Positions 33,688 through 42,307 are shown, numbered from the stretch's first letter. The stretch: 64,000 bases of DNA from Streptomyces sp. Tu6071 (GCF_000213055.1 NZ_CM001165.1:6627445-6691444); one strand, 5' to 3'. The notes: generated by a model from the sequence alone, not told the origin. Translations and numbers: made by a program.

Positions 33688-33786
33688 GCGGCCGAGGGTC
33701 CGGGCGGCGAGTGGCCGGGGCCCGAGCCACGGGCGGGGCGGCCTTGTGAGCAGGGCCGCCCCGCCCACCCCTGCCCCACGCACGAA

Positions 33787-33817
33787 GAAGCCCCCGGCCG
33801 CAAGGGCCGGGGGCTTC
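33787..33817. terminator. Terminator of the tRNA cluster
   Basis: GAAGCCCCCGGCC (33787-33799) pairs with GGCCGGGGGCTTC (33805-33817). On the minus strand it follows the last tRNA gene and is trailed by TTCTTCG. Confidence 0.8.
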
Positions 33818-33823
33818 GAGGTG

Positions 33824-33895
33824 TGGACGATACTGGGATTGAACCAGTGACCTCTTCCGTGTCAGGGAAGCGCTCTCCCGCTGAGCTAATCGTCC
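33824..33895 (-). tRNA. tRNA-Val (anticodon GAC)
   Basis: 72 bases with acceptor GGACGAT/ATCGTCC, discriminator A, D-arm GCTCAGCGGGAGAGC, anticodon loop CTGACAC and T-loop GTTCAAT. CCA is not encoded. It is identical to the copy at 34047-34118. Confidence 0.97.
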
Positions 33896-33939
33896 TCGGG
33901 ACCCTCCGCGACCCGAAGGCCAGGAGAGGTGAACTCACG

Positions 33940-34011
33940 TGCGCGATACTGGGATTGAACCAGTGACCTCTTCCGTGTCAGGGAAGCGCTCTCCCGCTGA
34001 GCTAATCGCGC
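33940..34011 (-). tRNA. tRNA-Val (anticodon GAC), variant acceptor stem
   Basis: Same body and anticodon as its neighbours but acceptor stem GCGCGAT/ATCGCGC. Base pairs 2 and 3 are both changed with matching changes on the other strand, so pairing is kept. Confidence 0.97.
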
Positions 34012-34046
34012 GGGACAAGACCTGCGGCCCGGGGGCCCGGTCTCGG

Positions 34047-34118
34047 TGGACGATACTGGGATTGAACCAGTGACCTCTTCCGTGTCAGGGAAGCGCTCTC
34101 CCGCTGAGCTAATCGTCC
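34047..34118 (-). tRNA. tRNA-Val (anticodon GAC)
   Basis: 72 bases, identical to the copy at 33824-33895. It lies four bases from the tRNA-Cys gene in one minus-strand cluster. Confidence 0.97.
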
Positions 34119-34122
34119 TTGG

Positions 34123-34193
34123 AGGTGGAGACGGGATTTGAACCCGTGTAGACGGCTTTGCAGGCCGTTGCCTCGCCTCTCGGCCACTCCACC
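34123..34193 (-). tRNA. tRNA-Cys (anticodon GCA)
   Basis: 71 bases with acceptor GGTGGAG/CTCCACC, discriminator U (typical of Cys), anticodon loop CTGCAAA and T-loop GTTCAAA. It is second in the transcription order of the five-gene cluster. Confidence 0.97.
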
Positions 34194-34228
34194 CCGAAAT
34201 GAAGAACTCGGGAAGTCCTCCATCATCG

Positions 34229-34301
34229 AGCGGACGACCAGGTTCGAACTGGCGACCTCAACCTTGGCAAGGTTGCGCTCTACCAACTGAGCTACGTCCG
34301 C
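34229..34301 (-). tRNA. tRNA-Gly (anticodon GCC)
   Basis: 73 bases with acceptor GCGGACG/CGTCCGC, discriminator U, anticodon loop TTGCCAA and T-loop TTCGAAC. It is first in the minus-strand cluster; the promoter must lie in 34302-34400. Confidence 0.97.
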
Positions 34302-34469
34302 TTGTCGGTGTCCGGGGCGCTTGGCGCGTCCCGGCGACGAGTGGAACTCTAGCGGATTCCCGGGCCAGTACAAAAACGCGTTTGCGCAGCGTGCGCGTGC
34401 GCGGCCACAGGGAGCGAGCGGACGGCCACGGCGCACGCCCCGCACGGGGCCCGCTCCCCGGCGCCCGCC

Positions 34470-34475
34470 TACACT
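34470..34475 (+). promoter_or_regulatory. -10 element TACACT, leaderless pabB
   Basis: TACACT lies 6 bases before the GTG of pabB at 34482 and there is no Shine-Dalgarno between them. Confidence 0.5.
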
Positions 34476-34481
34476 CCCCGC

Positions 34482-35606
34482 GTGCACCCCCCGACCCCCC
34501 TCGCCCGCTTCGGCGACCTGCTCGCCACCGGCCTGCGGGACGTCACGGACGACCCGGCCGCGCTCGACAGCTCCGGTTTCTGGGCCGTCGCCGCCGACTT
34601 CGACGGCGCCCTCGTCTGCGCCCGCTTCGCCGACGTGCGCCGCGCCCCGGCCCCGCCCGTGCGCCCCGGCGCCTGGCGCGGCCCGCGCGCGGACGCGTGG
34701 ACCTCCTCGCTCGACCACGACGCCTACACGGCGGGGGTACGGGAGATCCGCGCCCGCATCGCGCGCGGCGAGGTCTACCAGGCGAACCTGTGCCGCGTCC
34801 TGAGCGCCCCGCTGCCCGATCCGGACGCCGCCGACCCGGACGCGCTCGGCGCGCTCCTCGCCCGCGACAACCCCGCCCCGTACGCCTCCGTGATCCGCCT
34901 GCCGGGGTACGGCGTCGAGATCGCGAGCGCCTCACCGGAACTCTTCCTGCGCCGCGCGGGCCGCACCGTCGAGTCGGGCCCCATCAAGGGCACCGGCCGC
35001 ACCCCGGACGACCTCCTGGAGAAGGACCACGCCGAGAACGTCATGATCGTGGACCTCGTCCGCAACGACCTCGGCCGCGCCTGCGCGACGGGCAGCGTCA
35101 CCGTTCCCGCCCTGTGCGCCGTGGAGCGCCACCCGGGGCTCGTGCACCTCGTCTCGACCGTACGGGGCGAACTCGCGCCCGGCGTCGGCTGGCCCGGACT
35201 GCTCGCGGCGAGCTTCCCGCCCGGCTCCGTCACGGGCGCGCCGAAGTCGAGCGCGCTGCGCCTCATCGCCGCGCTGGAGACCGCGCCGCGCGGCCCCTAC
35301 TGCGGCGGCATCGGCTGGGTCGACGCCGATCGCGGCGCGGGGCAACTCGCCGTGGGCATCCGTACCTTCTGGATCGACCGCGCGGAGCGGGGCGGGCCCG
35401 TCGTGCGCTTCGGCACCGGGGCGGGCATCACGTGGGGCTCCGAGCCGGAGCGCGAGTGGCGCGAGACCGAACTCAAGGCGGCCCGGCTGCTCGCGATAGC
35501 GTCGGGACCCGACGACGAGCACGCCCCCGTACCGGGCGCGGCCCGCTCCGTCCCCGACCGGACCCGCCCCGTGGAACCCGCCGAAAGCGAAGGAAGTCTC
35601 CGATGA
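34482..35606 (+). CDS. pabB: Aminodeoxychorismate synthase component I
   Basis: A 374-residue chorismate-binding enzyme that makes 4-amino-4-deoxychorismate for folate. Motifs seen are IARGEVYQANLCR (about 90-102), SPELFLRR, the catalytic ESGPIKGTGR, VMIVDLVRNDLGR, GSVTGAPK and GGIGWVD. It is shorter than TrpE and lacks its feedback N-domain, and it is followed by a PabC-like lyase, so PabB is preferred over anthranilate synthase. The start appears leaderless. It overlaps the next gene by ATGA. Confidence 0.9.
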   Translation: MHPPTPLARFGDLLATGLRDVTDDPAALDSSGFWAVAADFDGALVCARFADVRRAPAPPVRPGAWRGPRADAWTSSLDHDAYTAGVREIRARIARGEVYQANLCRVLSAPLPDPDAADPDALGALLARDNPAPYASVIRLPGYGVEIASASPELFLRRAGRTVESGPIKGTGRTPDDLLEKDHAENVMIVDLVRNDLGRACATGSVTVPALCAVERHPGLVHLVSTVRGELAPGVGWPGLLAASFPPGSVTGAPKSSALRLIAALETAPRGPYCGGIGWVDADRGAGQLAVGIRTFWIDRAERGGPVVRFGTGAGITWGSEPEREWRETELKAARLLAIASGPDDEHAPVPGAARSVPDRTRPVEPAESEGSLR

Positions 35607-36436
35607 CTGTGCGCACCATCTGGATCAACGGTGGACTGCGTGACGCCGAGGACGCGCGCGTCTCCGCGCTCGACCACGGGATCACCGTGGGCGACGGCGT
35701 GTTCGAGACCGTCAAGGCCGTCGACGGAGCCCCGTTCGCGCTCAGCCGCCACCTCGACCGGCTCGCCCGTTCCGCCGCCGGACTCGGCCTCCCCGAGCCC
35801 GACCTCGACGAGGTGCGGCGCGCGTGCGCGGAGGTGCTCGCGGCCGAGCCCGTCGCGCTCGGGCGGCTGCGCATCACGTACACGGGCGGGGTCTCGCCGC
35901 TCAGCTCCGACCGGGGCACGGAGGCGCCGACCCTCATCGTCGCCGCCGGCGCCATCGCGCCGCGGCCCGACACCACCGCCGCCGTCACGGTGCCGTGGGT
36001 GCGCAACGAGCGCGGCGCGCTGAGCGGCCTCAAGACGACCTCCTACGGCGAGAACGTCCTCGCCCTCGCCCGCGCGCACGAGCACGGCGCGTCCGAGGCG
36101 CTCTTCGCCAACACGGTCGGACAGCTCTGCGAGGGCACCGGCTCCAACGTCTTCGTCGTGCTCGACGGGACCCTGTGCACCCCGCCCCTCGCCTCCGGCT
36201 GCCTCGCGGGCATCACACGCGCCCTCGTCGCCGAGTGGACGGGCGCGGAGGAGCGGGACCTGCCCCTCGACGTCCTGGAGCGGGCCGACGAGGTCTTCCT
36301 GACCTCCACGACGCGCGACGTGCAGGCCGTGCACCGCGTCGACGGCCGCACGCTCGCGCAGGCCCCCGGCCCCGTCACGGCGAAGGCGATGCGTGTCTTC
36401 GCCGAGCGCGCCGCGGCCGATCAGGACCCCGCCTGA
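35603..36436 (+). CDS. pabC: Aminodeoxychorismate lyase / class IV aminotransferase
   Basis: A 277-residue PLP enzyme of fold type IV. The catalytic Lys is K144 in SGLKTTSYGEN; GQLCEGTGSNVFVV and FLTSTTRDVQAVHRVDG are family phosphate-binding and C-terminal motifs. Next to and overlapping pabB, it most likely cleaves aminodeoxychorismate to 4-aminobenzoate and pyruvate. A branched-chain or D-amino acid aminotransferase cannot be wholly excluded by sequence, but the operon argues for PabC. Confidence 0.88.
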   Translation: MTVRTIWINGGLRDAEDARVSALDHGITVGDGVFETVKAVDGAPFALSRHLDRLARSAAGLGLPEPDLDEVRRACAEVLAAEPVALGRLRITYTGGVSPLSSDRGTEAPTLIVAAGAIAPRPDTTAAVTVPWVRNERGALSGLKTTSYGENVLALARAHEHGASEALFANTVGQLCEGTGSNVFVVLDGTLCTPPLASGCLAGITRALVAEWTGAEERDLPLDVLERADEVFLTSTTRDVQAVHRVDGRTLAQAPGPVTAKAMRVFAERAAADQDPA

Positions 36437-36479
36437 GCACCCTGGTGGGGCGGCCGGGCGCCGGGGTAGAAAGGCCCTG

Positions 36480-37301
36480 ATGACCACGACCCTGCGGCCG
36501 ACCGAGCCGCTTCAGCACGATCCCGGCGGGGCCCGTCACCGTGCGTACGAGATCCGCGTCAACAGCCGTCCGGTGGGCGGGCTCGTCCTCAGCGCGCGTC
36601 CCGAGTACGGGCTGGGGTCCATAGTCGGCCTCCGCGTCGCCGAGCCCGACCGGGGCAGGGGCCGCGCGGCGGTCGCCGTGCTCGCCGCCGAGGAGGTGCT
36701 GCGCGGCTGGGGCTGCCGGCGCTCCGAGGGCGTGGTGCCCGCCGGGTCCGGGGCCGGGCTGCGGCTCGCCGCCTCGCTCGGGTACGCGGAGGACGCGCGC
36801 GTGCTGCGCAAGGTGCTCCGGGGGAGCGCGCCCGCACTGCCCGCGGGCTCCGTCGCGCGCCGCATGACCGACACCGAGTTCGACGCGTGGCGGGAGCACG
36901 AACGCATCGCGCACGCCGAAGTGCTGCGCGAGCACCTCGGGCTCGGCGAGGAGCAGGCCGCGGAACGCTCCGCGCACGACCTCGCCGCCGCCTTCCCCGA
37001 GGGCCCGCGCGGCCACGGACAACGGCTCTGGGTCCTGGAGCACGAGGGCGCCACGGTGGGCACCCTGTGGGTCACCGACCGCGAGACGGACGTCTACGTG
37101 ATGTCCGTCGAGGTCGCCGAGGAGCACCGGGGCCGGGGACACGGCCGCTCCCTGCTGCGGTGGACCGAGGCGGACGGCCTCGCGGAGGGCCACCGCGCGG
37201 CGGAACTCAACGTCCACACGCGCAACACCCCGGCGCTGCGGCTCTACGCATCGCTCGGGTACCGGCCCTTCCAGCACCACTTCGTGAAACCGCTGATCTG
37301 A
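36480..37301 (+). CDS. Tandem-domain GNAT acetyltransferase
   Basis: A 273-residue protein with two GNAT-like halves. The N-half has GLRVAEPDRGRGRAAVAVLA (about 49-68) and the C-half has the better motif A, VMSVEVAEEHRGRGHGRSLL (about 202-221), followed by ELNVHTRNTPALRLYASLGY. Only the C-half appears fully canonical. The acceptor is unknown. ATG at 36480 with AGAAAGG just before. It follows pabC by 43 bases but no functional link is evident. Confidence 0.82.
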   Translation: MTTTLRPTEPLQHDPGGARHRAYEIRVNSRPVGGLVLSARPEYGLGSIVGLRVAEPDRGRGRAAVAVLAAEEVLRGWGCRRSEGVVPAGSGAGLRLAASLGYAEDARVLRKVLRGSAPALPAGSVARRMTDTEFDAWREHERIAHAEVLREHLGLGEEQAAERSAHDLAAAFPEGPRGHGQRLWVLEHEGATVGTLWVTDRETDVYVMSVEVAEEHRGRGHGRSLLRWTEADGLAEGHRAAELNVHTRNTPALRLYASLGYRPFQHHFVKPLI

Positions 37302-37515
37302 GCGGGGCGGAGGCGCGGGGGAGGGACCGGGCGGAGGGACGGGTGTTCCCCGGTGACCCGGGCGAGGTGGGCCCAGGCGTCCGGAGCGGTGCCTGGTCCC
37401 GACTCCTCGGGCGCGGTCCCGGTGGCCGAGGCCCGTCCCGGGCGCGGCACGGGTGGCGGGGGGCCGGCCTCCGCGCGGGCGCGGCTGGTTCCCCGCGGAG
37501 ACCCGCCCCCCGCGC

Positions 37516-38037
37516 TCAGTCCGCGAGCAGTCCGTCCGCGATCTCCTCGATCCGCTCCCGCAGCCCCTCCTGCGTCTTGCTGCCGTCGAGGAGCGTGCCG
37601 CCGATCTCGTACGTGGGCGTGCCCTTCACGCCCAGCGCCTTGCCCTCGGCCTGGTCGGCGTCCACGGTCAGGATGTGCCGCCCGTCGATCAACGCGGTGT
37701 CGAACTCCTCTGCGTCCAGGCCGAGTCCACCGGCGGTCTCGACGAGGAACGGTTCGCCCGCGGCGGCGAAGTCCTCGACGCGGCGCAGCACGGCGGCGAC
37801 GAAGGGCCAGCCCTGCCCCTGCGCGAACGCCTCCTCGGCGGCCTGGGCCCCGGCGAAGGCGTGCTTGTGCTTCTCCAGCGGGAAGTGGCGCAGCCGGATC
37901 TCCAGGCGGTCGCCGTACCGCGCGCGCAGGGCGTCCAGGTCCGCGAGGGCGGAGCGGCAGTCGGGGCACTGGAGCTCGCACCAGACGTCGAGGACGACGG
38001 GGGAGGGGGCGGTGGGAGCGGGCGTCGGTTCGTTCAT
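37516..38037 (-). CDS. DsbA-family thioredoxin-fold protein (CPDC)
   Basis: A 173-residue DsbA/FrnE-like protein. The redox motif is CPDC at C24-C27 (WCELQCPDCRSAL). The helical insert and the cis-Pro loop near GVKGTPTYEIGG (about 141-152) complete the fold. No signal peptide is present, so it acts in the cytoplasm, perhaps as a 2-hydroxychromene-2-carboxylate isomerase-like or disulfide-handling enzyme. The start is the ATG at 38037. It is divergent from a small membrane-protein gene across 243 bases in which only GC-rich short repeats were seen. Confidence 0.85.
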   Translation of the reverse strand: MNEPTPAPTAPSPVVLDVWCELQCPDCRSALADLDALRARYGDRLEIRLRHFPLEKHKHAFAGAQAAEEAFAQGQGWPFVAAVLRRVEDFAAAGEPFLVETAGGLGLDAEEFDTALIDGRHILTVDADQAEGKALGVKGTPTYEIGGTLLDGSKTQEGLRERIEEIADGLLAD

Positions 38038-38280
38038 CGGACCAGTTTCCCATCGGCGGGCGCCACGCCCGCTCACGCGGGGGTTCCCGGGCGCGACCCT
38101 GGGAAAACCCTGATCCTTGCCGCGCGGCGACCCTGAGAAGTCCCCCATTTCGGCCCGGGGTGGGGCTGTCCCCATGTCGTCGGCCTCCGCGACGGTGCAC
38201 GATGGAGGGGAGAGAGAACCGGTGAGGCGCGCGGGCGCGGAGCCGGTGGATGCCGTACGGAGATGCCTGGAGGGGCCCGG

Positions 38281-38748
38281 ATGCTCGCCGAGACGATCTG
38301 TTCCGCCGTATCGGTGGCCGGCCTGGGTATCGCCGCCGTCACCGCCTACCGCAAGCGCTTCCTGAGCGCGGCGCGCATCGCCGCCTACTCGCTCGTGCCC
38401 ATCGGCCTGGTCATGACCGGCGTGGTCAAGTGGCTCGCGCACACCGCGTTCAGCCCCACGGCCTGGGCCGGTTTCGTGGTGCTCGGGGCGGCCTGGCTGC
38501 TCTTCCTCGCGACGCGCTCGGTCGAGCGGCGCAAGTACGGGACCCGCAAGGAACGCCGCGCGGCGGCCCGCGCGGCGCGCGAGAACGAGGCCACTGCTCC
38601 CGCGGCCTCGGGGCCTGCCCTCCCCGGGCGTGCCCCCGCCCGGCCGGCCTCCGGCGACGCGGGCCGCTCGACGGGCTCCTCGCGCGGCGCCAAGCCGGAC
38701 GAGGATTTCAGCGACATCGAGGCCATCCTGAAGAAGCACGGGATCTGA
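38281..38748 (+). CDS. Small conserved membrane protein
   Basis: A 155-residue protein with three hydrophobic helices (about 4-20, 34-52 and 61-81), then a cytoplasmic charged tail rich in Arg/Ala. It ends in the conserved-looking motif DFSDIEAILKKHGI. The function is unknown; automatic annotations of similar proteins as cellulose synthase have no support in this sequence. The ATG at 38281 has GGAGGGG (38269-38275) five bases upstream, preferred over the ATG at 38263. Confidence 0.75.
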   Translation: MLAETICSAVSVAGLGIAAVTAYRKRFLSAARIAAYSLVPIGLVMTGVVKWLAHTAFSPTAWAGFVVLGAAWLLFLATRSVERRKYGTRKERRAAARAARENEATAPAASGPALPGRAPARPASGDAGRSTGSSRGAKPDEDFSDIEAILKKHGI

Positions 38749-38939
38749 GCCCGCGCGGGCCCCGTTCGCGCGTTCCGAGGAGTGAGACACGGCTGTTCGA
38801 ATCGCCGGGAAACACGGCAGCTCCGGGTGCTCCGTCACGCTGTGTCAATAGAACTCGTACGCGTGAACCGGTGAATTCCGCGGTGCGAGGGGCATTTCGG
38901 GCCGCCTAGCGGGGGCGGGTGGGCCATGATCGCTGCGTC

Positions 38940-39299
38940 ATGCCCGAGACCTCCCTGGACGAGGGGCAGGCGGCAGCGGTCTCCGTTCCGCCCCTGCCCG
39001 TCCCGTCGCACCGCGCAGAGTGCCCCGGCGTCGCCGTTCCCGCTCCCCGCCCACCGTCCGCCGCCACGACACCCGCCCCCGTCCGGTCGGCTCCCCACGC
39101 GCCCGGTCGCGTCCCCGCCGAGCCGGACGCCCCCGCCCCGGAGGAGAAGCCCGAGGCCGTGACGCAGGGGCACCCCACTCCCACCGGCAACGAGAGGGGG
39201 TGCCTCTTCGCCCTCTCGCAGCCCCCGCTGATGATCTTCCTGACGGTGGTGGGCCTGCTCCTGCTGATGGGCGCGGTCCACGACCTCTACCTGAGCTGA
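38940..39299 (+). CDS. Small protein with C-terminal membrane helix
   Basis: A 119-residue protein. Residues 1-80 are Pro/Ala/Val-rich and look disordered. After NERGCLFALSQPP (about 84-96) one helix follows (LMIFLTVVGLLLLMGAV), ending HDLYLS. The NERGCLFALSQPP block looks conserved and may be the functional part. ATG start without a clear ribosome site. The role is unknown. Confidence 0.65.
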   Translation: MPETSLDEGQAAAVSVPPLPVPSHRAECPGVAVPAPRPPSAATTPAPVRSAPHAPGRVPAEPDAPAPEEKPEAVTQGHPTPTGNERGCLFALSQPPLMIFLTVVGLLLLMGAVHDLYLS

Positions 39300-39485
39300 G
39301 GCGCCACCGTACGGGGGCGTCCGGGCACGCGCCGGGTGTTGCCCGCTCGCCGGGCCGAGTCCCGCCGGGGCCGCTGGTCCCGCCGGAACCTGCCGCCCCG
39401 GCGGGTCACGCCCCTGGGGGCTCCCTGTGGGCCCTCTGTGCGCCGTGGGCGAGCTCGCGCGCGGCGGCGGCTACGCGCGGGGCGG

Positions 39486-40046
39486 CTACTTCGCCGTCGC
39501 CTCTTTGCGCCGGGCGCGGTAGGCGGCGACGTGGAGGCGGTTTCCGCAGGTGCGGCTGTCGCAGTAGCGGCGGGAGCGGTTGCGCGAGAGGTCGACGAAG
39601 GCCCGGCCGCAGTCCGGGGCCCCGCAGCGGCGCAGCCGCTCGCGTTCGTCCGCGACGACGAAGAAGGCGAGCGCCATGCCGCAGTCGGCGGCGAGGTGGT
39701 CGGCGAGCGAGGCGCCCGGCGCGAAGTAGTGCACGTGCCAGTCGTAGCCGTCGTGGTCGGTGAGCCGAGGCGTGGTTCCCGCCGTCGCCACCAGCTCGTT
39801 GATGATCCGTACCGCGCTCGCGCTGTCCGCGGCGGCGAAGACCTCCGCGAAGCGGGCCCGCACGTGGTGCAGCGCCCGCAGGTCCGAGGTGTCGAGCACC
39901 CCGGTGTCGCTCAGGTGGTGCGCCCGTACGAACTCCTCCAGCTCGGCCACCGAGGCGAGCGACTCGGCCCGCCCCTCGGCGGGGGCGCTGTTGACCAGGT
40001 CGACCACCGCCTCCAGCGCGCACCGCGTGTCGTGTGTGATCAGCAC
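39486..40046 (-). CDS. CGNR zinc-finger regulator (ABATE domain)
   Basis: A 186-residue protein. The N-terminal ABATE domain (about 5-130) is followed by a CGNR zinc finger with C141, C146, C162 and C167 in CGAPDCGRAF and YCDSRTCGNRLH. The type is a putative stress-responsive transcription regulator. Best start is GTG at 40046 (GTG-CTG-ATC); longer frames run into promoter sequence. A minus-strand TAGCAT at 40095-40100 could be its -10. ssgB lies just upstream on the same strand with a hairpin between. Confidence 0.82.
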   Translation of the reverse strand: MLITHDTRCALEAVVDLVNSAPAEGRAESLASVAELEEFVRAHHLSDTGVLDTSDLRALHHVRARFAEVFAAADSASAVRIINELVATAGTTPRLTDHDGYDWHVHYFAPGASLADHLAADCGMALAFFVVADERERLRRCGAPDCGRAFVDLSRNRSRRYCDSRTCGNRLHVAAYRARRKEATAK

Positions 40047-40124
40047 CGTGGACCCCTGCCCCCGAGGCGGGCCCCCTGCCCGCCGGTGACGGCCGATGCT
40101 AGTCCCGGCCGGGTCCGGACACGA

Positions 40125-40163
40125 CACGGCCGCCGTCCCGGTCGTACCGGAACGGCGGCCGTG
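40125..40163. terminator. Hairpin between ssgB and the CGNR gene
   Basis: CACGGCCGCCGT (40125-40136) pairs with ACGGCGGCCGTG (40152-40163), and the loop holds a second helix CCGGT/ACCGG. A further hairpin (GGCGGTAC/GTACCGCC, about 40195-40212) lies nearer the ssgB stop. Confidence 0.65.
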
Positions 40164-40289
40164 CCGTACTCCTCCCACGGCGGACCGTGGGCGGGGCGGT
40201 ACCCGTACCGCCGCCCCGAGTCGGGCGGTGCGGGTCGTCGAGTGGGCCTCCTGGCGTCGGGCTTCCGGCGGCTGCCGCTCCCGGTTCGC

Positions 40290-40703
40290 TCAGCTCTCGG
40301 CCAGGATGTGCGACAGCTCCGTGTCGAGGTCGAAGTGACGGTGTTCCGTGCCGGGTGGCACGGCGGCGTCGGTCCGCTTGAGGAAGGACTCCAGGGCCCG
40401 CGCGGGGGCCTCCAGCAGCGCCTCGCCCTCGGGCGAGCTGAGGGCGATACAGACGACGCCCTGACCGTGGCTGCGGGACGGCCAGACGCGGACATCGCCG
40501 GTACCCGTGGGCCGGTGCAGGCCCTCGGCGAGGAGATCGCGGGCGAAGACCCACTCGACGGTCTCCTCCGCTCCGGTGTGGAAGGTGGCGTGCACGGCGT
40601 AGGGATCGGCCGTGTCATACCGCAGCCCTGCCGGGACCGGCAGGGACGACTCGCTCGACACAACGAGGCGCAGGTGCAGCTCGCAGCTCACCGTGGTGTT
40701 CAT
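40290..40703 (-). CDS. ssgB: Sporulation cell-division protein SsgB
   Basis: A 137-residue SsgA-like protein, apparently identical or nearly so to known Streptomyces SsgB along its whole length (NTTVSCELHLRLVVSSESSL at the start, FDLDTELSHILAES at the end). SsgB recruits FtsZ to future septum sites in aerial hyphae and is needed for sporulation. ATG at 40703 follows GAAAGG. Upstream sequence on both strands is AT-richer than average. This gene is the clearest sign that the host sporulates like Streptomyces. Confidence 0.97.
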   Translation of the reverse strand: MNTTVSCELHLRLVVSSESSLPVPAGLRYDTADPYAVHATFHTGAEETVEWVFARDLLAEGLHRPTGTGDVRVWPSRSHGQGVVCIALSSPEGEALLEAPARALESFLKRTDAAVPPGTEHRHFDLDTELSHILAES

Positions 40704-40930
40704 AAGCGCCAGGGCCTTTCGCTCAGTGTGCGCTCGGGGATTCGCACGTCGGCGAAATCGACATGCCACCTACAGTGCCGTTGTAAACCCCTCTGGGCGG
40801 TTTCTTGTGCTTTGCGTCACTCGTACGGGTGAGTCCTTTTTGTCGCCTTACCTCCGTTCCGGTTGTGGCGCCACTCGGGTAGAGTCCGGACCCACCTCGG
40901 GGGCGGCCCGGGGCCGGGGGGACGGGGTTC

Positions 40931-41452
40931 ATGGGCGAGACGAGAAGCGAGCCTGACGTGCAGGAGCAGACGCCCGAGCCGGAGGGCTCGACGCCGGGGA
41001 AGCCGGTGGGCGGCGCGCCGGGGATGCCGGTGGGCGGCACGCCGGAGGAGTCGGAGGGCGGGGCGCCGGGGCCGGGCGGGAAGGGCCTCGGCTCGCGGGC
41101 ACCGCGCTTCGTCCGCGAGCGCCGCACGCTGCACCTCAGCTGGCAGGTCGGCGTCTTCGTCGTCGGGCTCGCGGTCGTCGTCGCCGGCGTCCTCATGCTC
41201 GTCCTGCCCGGACCGGGCTGGGTGGTGATCTTCGGCGGCATGGCGATCTGGGCCACCGAGTTCGTCTGGGCCCAGCTCGTGCTCCGCTGGACCAAGCGGA
41301 AGGTCACCGAGGCCGCGCACAAGGCGCTCGACCCCAGGGTCCGCCGCCGCAACATCATCCTGACCAGCATCGGCCTGGTGGTCATCGCGGCGCTCGTCCT
41401 CGTGTACGTGGTCCGCTTCGGCCTGGAGCTGCCCTGGAACATCAAGGAGTGA
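40931..41452 (+). CDS. PGPGW-motif transmembrane protein (TIGR02611 type)
   Basis: A 173-residue membrane protein. The first about 60 residues are Gly/Pro/Glu-rich with a 24-base internal repeat (PVGGAP/PVGGTP). Helix 1 (about 74-92) leads into LPGPGWVVIFGGMAIWATEFVWA, containing the diagnostic PGPGW, and a last helix lies at about 138-158. The function is unknown. It is divergent from ssgB across 227 bases containing a TCAC-N8-GTGA repeat at 40817-40832, which may regulate either gene. Confidence 0.8.
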   Translation: MGETRSEPDVQEQTPEPEGSTPGKPVGGAPGMPVGGTPEESEGGAPGPGGKGLGSRAPRFVRERRTLHLSWQVGVFVVGLAVVVAGVLMLVLPGPGWVVIFGGMAIWATEFVWAQLVLRWTKRKVTEAAHKALDPRVRRRNIILTSIGLVVIAALVLVYVVRFGLELPWNIKE

Positions 41453-41525
41453 GCGACCGGCGCCCCCGCGTGACGCGCGGAGGCCGGAGCACCCCCTGAC
41501 ATGGGGTAATGTTCTCCCTGCGTCC

Positions 41526-41597
41526 GGGCGATTAGCTCAGTGGAAGAGCGCTTCGTTCACACCGAAGAGGTCACTGGTTCGAACCCAGTATCGCCCA
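41526..41597 (+). tRNA. tRNA-Val (anticodon CAC)
   Basis: 72 bases with acceptor GGGCGAT/ATCGCCC, discriminator A, anticodon loop TTCACAC and T-loop TTCGAAC. It is identical to the copy at 42308-42379. Confidence 0.97.
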
Positions 41598-41607
41598 CCC
41601 CGGGACC

Positions 41608-41635
41608 GGCCCGGAGGCTTCCAAGCCTCCGGGCC
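41608..41635 (+). terminator. Hairpin after the first tRNA-Val(CAC)
   Basis: GGCCCGGAGGCTT (41608-41620) pairs with AAGCCTCCGGGCC (41623-41635); the innermost bases form the loop. Confidence 0.7.
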
Positions 41636-41768
41636 GCGGTCATGTCCGGACCGCGACGCACGCCCGTGCCCTTGAGGCCGTCCACCGCCCGACGGTGCCT
41701 CCGGGCCTCGGATGCGCGTCCCGGCTCGCTTAGGCGTTCCGCGCCGCCCCGAGGGGCAGACTGACGCC

Positions 41769-42269
41769 ATGCGCCCGTACCACTACCGCTTCCGCAGTCG
41801 CTGGCTGCTCCCCGCCGAGCCGCGGCGCGTGTACGCGGTCCTCGCACGGCCCGAGGAGTACCCGCGCTGGTGGCCGCAGGTCCGCACCGCCCGCGCCGCC
41901 CCGGACGGCCGCAGCGGCTCGGCGCGCATCCGCTCCGTGCTCCCGTACGACCTCCGCGTGACGATCCGCGAGCTGCCCGGACCGTCCGGGGCGCCGGGCC
42001 CCGACGGCGTCGGGGTGCTGCGGGCGGCGGTCGACGGGGACATCCGCGGGGAGCTGGGGTGGCGGCTGAGCCCCCGGGGTGCGGGAACGCTCGCCGAGTT
42101 CGAGCAGCGGGTCGAGGTCGTGACGCCCCTGCTGCGGCTCCTGTCGCTGCCGGGCCGCCCGCTGCTGCGCCTCAACCACCGGCTCATGATGCGCGCGGGA
42201 CAGCGCGCGCTGCGCGCCCTGCTCACCAGGGCGGACGAGGGCCCCCGGGGGCGCGGGGAAGCGGTTTGA
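41769..42269 (+). CDS. SRPBCC (START-like) domain protein
   Basis: A 166-residue protein starting RPYHYRFRSRWLLPAEPRRVYAVLARPEEYPRWWPQV, whose helix-grip pattern (RVYAVL..PEEYPRWWP) is typical of polyketide cyclase/dehydrase-like SRPBCC proteins. These bind hydrophobic ligands. The C-terminus is Arg-rich. A CAGACT six bases before the ATG suggests a leaderless message. The gene is enclosed by two identical tRNA-Val genes. Confidence 0.8.
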   Translation: MRPYHYRFRSRWLLPAEPRRVYAVLARPEEYPRWWPQVRTARAAPDGRSGSARIRSVLPYDLRVTIRELPGPSGAPGPDGVGVLRAAVDGDIRGELGWRLSPRGAGTLAEFEQRVEVVTPLLRLLSLPGRPLLRLNHRLMMRAGQRALRALLTRADEGPRGRGEAV

Positions 42270-42307
42270 ACGAAGGGCTCCGGGCCCTGTATGGTTCCTT
42301 GCGTCCC

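Noticed and set aside
40817..40832. BldD box near ssgB
   Set aside because: TCAC-N8-GTGA has the wrong spacing for the AC-N-C-W-G-N-GT core of BldD sites.
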